Positions 56,843-64,000 of a stretch of DNA of 64,000 nt are shown here, piece after piece. How positions within the stretch are numbered: the stretch's first letter is position 1; every line of letters begins with the position of its first letter. The DNA lies in the NCBI GenBank assembly GCA_964036275.1, contig OZ038435.1:8609810-8673809 (forward strand). The letters run 5' to 3'. A model generated the notes under the pieces. That model made no database searches. It had not been told where the DNA came from and worked only from the letters and a program-made list of their open reading frames with translations. The position numbers and the translations under genes are program-made. Source of the DNA: Litoditis marina (Eukaryota > Nematoda > Chromadorea > Rhabditida > Rhabditidae).

Positions 56843-56972
56843 TATACTGTTAGTCAGTTGCATAGTCACGTGAAACATGTTAAACACAGCAGAACTCAGA
56901 AACGTGCAATGACAAAGTGCACGATGCCTCATTAGAATGCTAACTTCGCGTGACTATTCAATTCATTTCTAG
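56843..56972 (+). mobile_element. MITE family A copy
   Basis: One of the most complete copies: TATACTGTTAGTCAGTTG, AACATGTTAAACACAGCAG, CATTAGAATGCTAAC. Confidence 0.85.
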
Positions 56973-57254
56973 CTGACCGTTCGTTTAGAGTCCAATATAG
57001 TACTTGATGATACCCCCTCTTTTCGTGTCCAACATTGAATTAGTGTTTCGAAAAATCCAGTTTGCTTAGTTTTTGCGACTCCGAAGTTGGACTTGTTTAC
57101 GTGCTTTTCATGATAATCCGATCCATTTTCGAGGAGATTTGTCATATTGCGCGAAAAAAAACGCTCCGATAAGAAAGTCAATTCTTTCATTGATGTTTCG
57201 CTCGAATGTTTCGATCTATCTCTTTCTTTCATCAGCGGAGCTCAACAAAAGAAT

Positions 57255-57610
57255 ATGTGTGTTGTACACAGCACAAATGCAGACCTACAGTATACTTTGA
57301 CTTTCATCTGCCTCTGACTACAACTTAGATTCCATCACCAGCGCTCCCTACCGCTATATTACACAGCACAAATCAGACCTACAGTGAACTTTGGCATCCG
57401 TTTGACAACGACTATAACTTCGTACACAGCACAAAATCAGAGCTACAGTATTGTTTGGCATCCGTTTGACAACGACTATAACTTCGTACACAGCACAAAA
57501 TCAGAGCTACAGTATTGTTTGGCATCCGTTTGACAACGACTATAACTTCGTACACATCTCAAATCATAGCTACAGTATCATTTGGCACCCGTTTGACTAC
57601 GACTATAACG
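57255..57610 (+). repeat. ~62-bp tandem repeat, about five units
   Basis: Units start TACACAGCACAAA..CAGA and end CGTTTGACAACGACTATAAC. Two central units are nearly identical and the outer ones degenerate. Confidence 0.85.
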
Positions 57611-58128
57611 CGCGTGTGGTTCCCTAATGGAGCTGTCCGGACGTGCAATGAAACGTCAAAAAAGACATCGATTCGCGAAACGAAATGCTTTTGTTTCTAC
57701 GCGGAAACATGCTATTAGTCTCAGGCACTTTATAGCTAGACGCTCACATTTCACACTAAATTTTCTTATCTATATTGTGAAAACGAACAAAAAGGTGTTT
57801 CATTGTAATTTAAAATTTTTATCAACTTATTTACGTTGAAAGAATGTGAAATAGGTGGCTTGGTTCAGCACTTTATAGCCATCCGCTCACCATTCACATT
57901 CACACACAATCTGATGGTTTCTTGTTGTTTTTACATTTCGAAGAAGAACGGCAGGACGTTCTAGATTTTCTGGTGTTCATCACTTGTTCAAAATTCAAAG
58001 AATGCAAAAATCATACGAAGGAGCTAAATAGCATCAAAACGGGTCTTCGGGTACGGAAAAAGTATATTTAGTTATATACTTCACGTACTATTTTCCTGAC
58101 GTTTTTAACTGTTTCGCTAACAAATCTT

Positions 58129-58255
58129 GTATACTGTTGGTCAATTGCACTGTCACGTGAGAACACAGCAGAACTCAGAAACGTGCAATAAAAAGCAATA
58201 AAAAGCCCCATTAGAATGCTAACTTTACGTGACTACTCAATTTACTTCTAGTATA
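58129..58255 (+). mobile_element. MITE family A copy
   Basis: Has a small internal deletion in the ATGTTAAACAC region and a local duplication of AATAAAAAGC. Confidence 0.8.
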
Positions 58256-58473
58256 GTTGCTGTTTGCCGCCAGATACGTGCTTTAGCCACATTTCATTTC
58301 CAAGTTCTAGTCAACTCATAAATTATCCATGAAATCGCGGTTAGTGGAGCAGGCTCTGCAGTGTCATTTTTATAAGCAGGTTTATGTTTGAGTCGAAATT
58401 GGAACTGGGTTCAGTCTTGCTTGAAGTTTAATAACTATCTCTCACATGTCGCAGACAAACTTTAGAAACCGAC

Positions 58474-58607
58474 TATACTGTTAGTCAATTGCCCATTCTC
58501 GTGAAATATGTTGAACACAGCACAACTGAGAAACGTGCAATGACAAAGTGCCCAATCCCTCATTAGAAAGCTAAGTTTACGTGACTATTCAATTTACTTC
58601 CAGTATA
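58474..58607 (+). mobile_element. MITE family A copy
   Basis: TATACTGTTAGTCAATTGCC start, CATTAGAAAGCTAAG, CCAGTATA end. Confidence 0.8.
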
Positions 58608-59227
58608 AATAGGTAGCAAAGTGTTTGGAGGGGTATTGGCTTGGGCCTCTGTAAGCACATCCCCTCGCACGAGTTAGAGAGACCTTTGAATGTTGTAAAA
58701 ATCAGAAAAATTACTTTTCGAACTTCGAATCGTTTGATTTACACACTTAGTACATTTGCAGCGTGTCATGTTTACGCTCCAATTCTCCCCGAACCTCATA
58801 ATAATGAGTTGTTTTCGTCTTCAACTCTTCGTTCGAGCCTCTCCCTCTCATTCAATTATTAGGCGTGCATAAATTTCTGGCGCGATAGTAATCTCGAAGT
58901 ACCTCAAGAGGTAGATCATGGGCAACTCCTATCTCAGTGAATGTTTATTATATACCTCGAACATTATATAATTGACACGATTAGCAAAAAAAGAAAGCTA
59001 ACTATCTTTTTCGTTCTGGTGAGACAGTTCCAGTAAAATATTGCAGAATTGGAGGCCTTACTTCGCCGCCAGGTAATCTCGTGAGGTGAGTATCTCGTGA
59101 GTAGGCTGCAGAAGACATCTTAAAGTTTATATAATAAAATAAACCGTTAATCAAAGAAGCTCGCGCACTACCTCTCCGTAGGTTTTGGAAATATTACTAT
59201 GTGGCCTGGTATCTCGTGAGGTAAGCT

Positions 59228-59359
59228 ATAATAGCAGTGAATTGAATAGTCACGTAAAGTTAACATTCTAATGATTTATCGTGCACTTTGTCATTGCCCG
59301 TTTCCGAGTTCTACTGTGTTTAACGTGTTTCCGGTATTGTGCAAATGACTCACGGTATA
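59228..59359 (-). mobile_element. MITE family A copy (reverse)
   Basis: GAATTGAATAGTCACGTAAA, GTTAACATTCTAATGA and CACGGTATA. Confidence 0.8.
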
Positions 59360-60252
59360 ATCATGAGTTAGCTGATGAGTAAAACTTATGAGATATCTCG
59401 AACAATTTATGGTTTAAGCATATCATTGAAAAAGACCACAAATTTTCTCGTTTGTACTCTTGTTGGAGCCTCTCCCTCTCATTTAATTATTAGACCGCCA
59501 AGCACATTGATTCTTAGTGTCACACCACATCCTGCCTTTCAATTTGTGTACTTTTTAGGGAGTTTTCTCGAGAGTATCAATTATGGAGCTAAAAATTCAA
59601 AAAATACCCTCATTCAGATGGAACACTCACTTTTGCTAGTAAAAACTTTTATTTTATTTAAATTCAAATGGTAGTTTGGGCTATGGTCGCTTGCCTCGAT
59701 TCATTTAACTTTTAATTTTTACTTCATCGATTTGTCAAAGGTGGTTTTTCATACGACGTGAAAAACCTGAAAACTAAATAATGATCATGTTCTTGTTTAA
59801 AACTTCTATTTTTAATTCAAAAGCATTGATCTCTCTGACGTTTGCACCGATAGGAGTATATTTAGGTGACCAAATAATATGTTCGACTCTATTATTAAAT
59901 TACCTCGTAAACAAAAGGCGGAAATAACAACCTCCTCTCTCGCACTCCAATGTTCAAAATATACGTCAGCACGTCATTATATTTTGGAAACGGCGGCTAA
60001 ACCCACGCATTTGGTAGTGTTCAATTACAAATCGTCACCCAATTCGAAAGGCTTTATGGACAACTTCTAGTTTTTCTAATTTCATTGAAATCCATGCTAG
60101 AGCTGTGCAGAAGCATGTAAAATGATTAAATGTTTTGAAAAAGGCAAATGACCATTTTGGTTGTTTTTCTATGTATTCTTCATGTGTATGCACCAAAGAG
60201 TGAACCTAATACTTGTTGTTTAGATATTGATTGGGCTTAGTAACCGCCAACG

Positions 60253-60488
60253 TATAGTTCATTTCATTCCCACTGAGACCCAATGGCATCGTGCCAAGAT
60301 TTTTGGATGGCTATTTCTCAGACCAGATAAAAGTTTTCTGAAGGATTTTTCTAATGACCTGTACTTATGATATTGAACAACCTCTAACAGCAACTTGCGG
60401 TTAATTGGAAAACTCCAGAGTGGTTAAAAATCGCTTCGAATATCTATTGGCTGGCTGCCAAGTCTCAGTGGGAATGACCGCGACTATA
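60253..60488. mobile_element. MITE family C copy
   Basis: TATAGTTCATTTCATTCCCA start and AGTCTCAGTGGGAATGACCG end with GACTATA. Terminal homology is clear, the centre diverged. Confidence 0.75.
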
Positions 60489-61606
60489 TTCAGATTGTTC
60501 TATTGTTTCTCCATGAAGCAAATCTATGTTTTTAGATTATTCCTCATCGTAGGTGCTCGAGTTACCGAAAAACTTGTCGTAGTGAACATATATTGTCAGA
60601 CGCAGGAATGGGTGGATAGAGGGGTGATTCAATCTACATCTGTACTTTGTCTCGTGAATAAACCACATAGTTAGGGCACGAGAGATAATTTCTTATCAGA
60701 AGCAGATAACAAATAACATCATGAGTGCATCACCTCAACGAACCGTCGGTTAGTTCTTGGTTACTTGTTTAGTGTGCAATGTTGCTGAACCTTTTATTGT
60801 GTTTCACTTACGTGACGGAAGCTCATGCGATGATCTTGAAACACGTGAACCTTACACCAAATTGTTGGCATTACCACCTTGTGGTAATAAGGTCTCCATA
60901 ATCTGTATCTACTTCTAGTGGTATCTAACAAAACAGACATTTTTCGCAACTGAGCATTTACCATTTACTTATGTTACTGACGTTCACATATCAACCATTT
61001 CCGATAAATCACTCCTGAAAATAAACTAAGTGAGCATGAATATGTCCCCGTGGGTTGTGTTACATGTTGCGAGTTCCCCAGAATTCACACAATCGATAAT
61101 CATGTTTTACGTGCTGGCGATGTTGTTGCTAAAAAGGCGATAGGGATCGGCGACACGTATGCTCGCTGACCACCTTTTTACATGTTGTGATAACAACCGC
61201 CAACTGATTATTCAAGCGAAACATTTGGTCGCATCAGTGCAACTCTCTTCAAACTATTATTATATGAATGTGCTCAGTAAAAGCTATTATAATGTTGTTT
61301 CGTTTGTTGTTGTTTTGCAAAATTTTGTAACGATGTGTATAATTATTTTGGATACGGTAACAAAACTAATAATGAGAACCATGTGTTGTTTTCCTAAAAG
61401 AATTCCATTATCGTAGCTCTCACATGTCCCACGAGTTTATAATGAAAATGTGTTTTTCTATTCTACAGCCATCAGAACAAAGTGTGTAACCCAAGAGATG
61501 TTGGTGAATTTGTCATGAGATGATAGTTGTCTAAACAGTGTTTTGTATCAATTCTTGTTAGCGGCACTTTGCACTTTGCAATGTTTCATGCCAACTATGG
61601 TTCATG

Positions 61607-61783
61607 CCCAGACAATTCCCAGCCAATTGCCCAGCCACTTTTTTATTGGCTGAACGAGAGAGTGTGCAGGTCAAGAGACGCAGATTGTCTTAGCCTGTCT
61701 GCGCGTCATTGACCTGCATGCTCTCTCGTTTTTGTAGCTGGCCAATTGCAGAAAATTGGCGCTAATCGTTCCGAGTGTAAAGC
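61607..61783. repeat. Dispersed repeat R170, copy 2
   Basis: Partner of 42590-42772; shares ACAATTCCCAGCCAATTG, GACGCAGA and TTGGCGCTAATCGTTC. Confidence 0.7.
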
Positions 61784-61892
61784 GAGAGTTAGCAATGTAC
61801 CTTCCATCCCGATGTGTTTGTAGTTTGATCCCCATGCTTTTCGGTTCATAATCGTAAAGTATGGCGTGTATCAGGTTCAACCTACAACTCTG

Positions 61893-62063
61893 GCGGCGAA
61901 TCCCTTCAACCTCATGAGTTCATATGGGTTTCTCGTGAGATACCTCATGAGCTACTCGTGAACTCTTAATGTTGTAGCATAGCAATCAATAGAATCTCAT
62001 GAGAAACTCGGGCTAATTGCTCATGAAGTGATCTCATGAACTTTTGTGGGGATCGCTACGCCA
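61893..62063. mobile_element. CTCATGAG family element
   Basis: Closely matches 39399-39573 (CACTCTTAATG/TGTAGCATAGCAATCAATAG region); right end GGGGATCGCTACGCC. Confidence 0.75.
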
Positions 62064-62151
62064 CCTGATATGCTCATTCCCTATATTATGTAATGTTGCC
62101 TATCCTAAATAGTCCATATTGGCTAACGTGTGGAACACATCGTAGTACGTC

Positions 62152-62284
62152 TATACTGTTAGTCAATTGTAAAGTCACGTGAAACATGTTAAACACAGCA
62201 GAACTCAGAGACGTGCACTGACAAAGTGCACGATTCTTCATTAGAATGCCAACTTTACGTGACTATTCAATTTACTTGTAGTAT
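62152..62284 (+). mobile_element. MITE family A copy
   Basis: Complete copy: CTATACTGTTAGTCAATTG start, AACATGTTAAACACAGCAG, CTTGTAGTATA end. Confidence 0.85.
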
Positions 62285-63666
62285 ATGAGGTTGGCCGAGA
62301 CGTAGGTTGATATCAAAACGTCGAAATGTTATTAAAGCACCATGAATTACACATCGCCAGAGTTATTTTTTTAGTTCTAGTACACTTTATACTACGTGTT
62401 TTCAATAGTGCGGGGTTTTTTCCCGTCGTTTGCTGTAAATCCGCCCCTGAATGTTGCCGAACCGATCCAAAATGCATAATCCATATTGGCGTGCTGTTTA
62501 AAATCATTGATTTCCGTACGAAGCAATTCAAACACATAATATTTCCACCATTATTCAACGTCAGCTGACAAAAGTAGCCGCAGACTATTGATAGTGCAGG
62601 CAACATCCGTTTTTGTTCACTTCTCGAGAACGAATTTCCTTTTTTGTTTGGTCTCTGCGTCTCTACGTGTTCTATAGTACTTCTCTTACGTGGATTGTTC
62701 TGGTGTGCATTTGAAATAACAACTAACTTTAAACCTGACAATAGCGTTGTAGAAGTTATTTCATGTACATTGAAGAATTGGTAAGGAACTATTTTTTGGA
62801 ATTTGTTGTGTTGTTTAGTATTGGGTGGGACTACACAGCTAACTTCCTACTTGTAGACATGACTGCATAACCGGATAATGTACTCGTTAACGAGCGTGCG
62901 AACTACATTATGACAAAAATCATATGTTTTATGCAAGTTTTTCTTTTTCAAACATGAAACATTGTTACTGTTTTGTACAACAGCCACACAACTACAACCT
63001 ACAACAACTGAAAGGGTATCTGCTCACCCTAAATTCCTATTTATAGACTTGAAAGTAAAATTACATATAGGACGAATTACATATGTTAACGATCGTGTGA
63101 ACTACATCATAACAGGTTTTTATGTTCAAACACCTCTTGAAACCGGTCCGGGTGAGAACATCAGCTGTACTGTCGGGTGCGATCACACAAAACGGCAGAC
63201 TGAACAAACACTGAAACATCCACTTCCCGGCTAGTTCTCACACGAATGTTTAGACGAATAACACTTGTATTCAATTTAATATTCGCGTGAAACTAATTTC
63301 AAGGAAATAAGTAGTTTTTCACTGCTTGCTGCCATGTTATGTATTCAATTATGTAAATTCACTATTTGGCACAAGTTTAAATGTGGCAGAAATTTAGATT
63401 TTTTTCGTGCGGAACATCGTTCATGTCAGCTGACATTCTGACTATCCGTATTCACTTGATTCCAATCTCGCTTTTTATTTCCGACGCGGTACTTTGGTGA
63501 AACTTTGACTCTTCAGAAATGCGCCACCTCTCTTGTTTTTGCGTGTTCGGTTTTTGTGCGGTCTTCATTCGATTCGCTTCTTCTGGTGTCTTCATACTTT
63601 TCTCTATACTCTGATTGAAATGACTCAATAATTATTATTTTTCTTTGTCTTATTGTTTTACTTCAG

Positions 63667-64000
63667 AAATGCGGGTAAACGTGGCTCGGGTTTGGGAGGA
63701 TTCGGATTATCAAAATGTGCGATCAATGTGCGACAGCAGCACCGGGTGGACAGAGGTTAGACTTTCTCGGAAAACTGTTGATATTATCTATTTATCAATC
63801 AGAGTTTCGCAGTTTGTGCCCAGAAAAGTGGTGGAAAAACGTGACATTTACGTGAAGAGTAGATATTTTCCTAACAATATGCGACGAAGGCCTTTTTTCT
63901 AAAGTCAACTCTGTCAACTCAAGTTCAGCTATTACGAGCAGGAAGGCAAAGTGATGTGCAACTTGAATCTGCAGCCTAGATATCAGAGTGTATCTATTAC
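63667..64000 (+). CDS. Possible gene running off the right edge (partial, unrecognised)
   Basis: After a TTTTACTTCAG acceptor, exon-like sequence 63667-63746 reads MRVNVARVWEDSDYQNVRSM then CDSSTG. If its donor is the GTGGAC at 63747, phase 2 joins to an exon from 63929 (TTCAG acceptor) reading YYEQEGKVMCNLNLQPRYQS and on to the edge. The alternative donor GTTAGA at 63756 breaks the downstream frame. A possible first exon MSASPQRTV at 60721-60748 (donor GGTTAG, phase 1) would fit the phase of the 63667 acceptor but is 2.9 kb away. I recognise no family. Composition looks coding, but the model is tentative. Confidence 0.35.

Larger units (their letters stand above)
53960..63666. other. Repeat-rich intergenic region right of the transporter
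   Basis: It contains one family-T element, one foldback, one MITE-D, one MITE-C, five MITE-A copies, a 62-bp tandem repeat, a CTCATGAG element and an R170 copy. AT-rich stretches at 54.2-54.9, 55.6-56.4, 57.6-58.1, 59.4-60.2 and 62.3-63.6 kb show nothing I can support. Confidence 0.55.

Noticed and set aside
62313..62741. 142-codon minus-strand frame
   Set aside because: No recognisable domain, overlaps otherwise featureless AT-rich DNA; kept only as a chance open frame.

Overview
This is nuclear DNA from a nematode, probably a rhabditid-type (clade V) worm; I cannot name the species. The evidence is the small introns with gt...ttncag borders, polypyrimidine-CAG acceptors just upstream of start codons, and a cluster of nematode-specific fatty-acid and retinol-binding (FAR) genes. 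There are no bacterial operons, rRNA genes or CRISPR arrays. Exon maps were built by hand from splice sites, phase continuity and paralog comparison.

Layout. (1) 1-2562: 3' part of a divergent FAR-like gene (A, +) with a 1-kb TIR transposon in one intron and a Thr/Pro-rich C-terminal tail. (2) 4.8-28 kb: four canonical FAR genes, each six exons and 180 codons: B (-, 4822-6909), C (+, 11515-13481), D (+, 20767-22492), E (+, 25269-27869). B and C are head-to-head arms of a recent inverted duplication whose introns and promoters still match. All four have a TATATAA core promoter about 450-620 bp upstream of the ATG. (3) 28.6-43.1 kb: two divergent FAR-like genes, F and G (+), with the same intron phases but their own exon 3 and a pair of cysteines. 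F has an 8-kb intron holding a 5.6-kb minisatellite and a truncated RTE-type retrotransposon, and has a one-base frameshift in exon 4. (4) 44.6-54 kb: a 15-exon gene (+) for a 585-residue SLC2A13/HMIT-like proton:myo-inositol or sugar symporter of the major facilitator superfamily, with fragments of its own exons in its introns. (5) 54-64 kb: mostly repeats, with weak evidence for a gene running off the right edge.

The rest is dense with small non-autonomous elements: about 15 copies of a 130-bp MITE (family A), about 12 copies of a 195-bp element carrying a tRNA-like segment (family T), six of a 230-bp MITE (C), three of a 235-bp MITE (D), three 110-bp foldbacks, a CTCATGAG-rich family and others. 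Families T, C and D share TATAGT...ACTATA-like ends. Several insertions end within about 7-20 bp of splice acceptors.

Functionally, the FAR genes encode secreted helical lipid carriers (all have signal peptides where exon 1 is visible) and the transporter is an integral membrane protein. Nothing in the sequence links the two beyond proximity.
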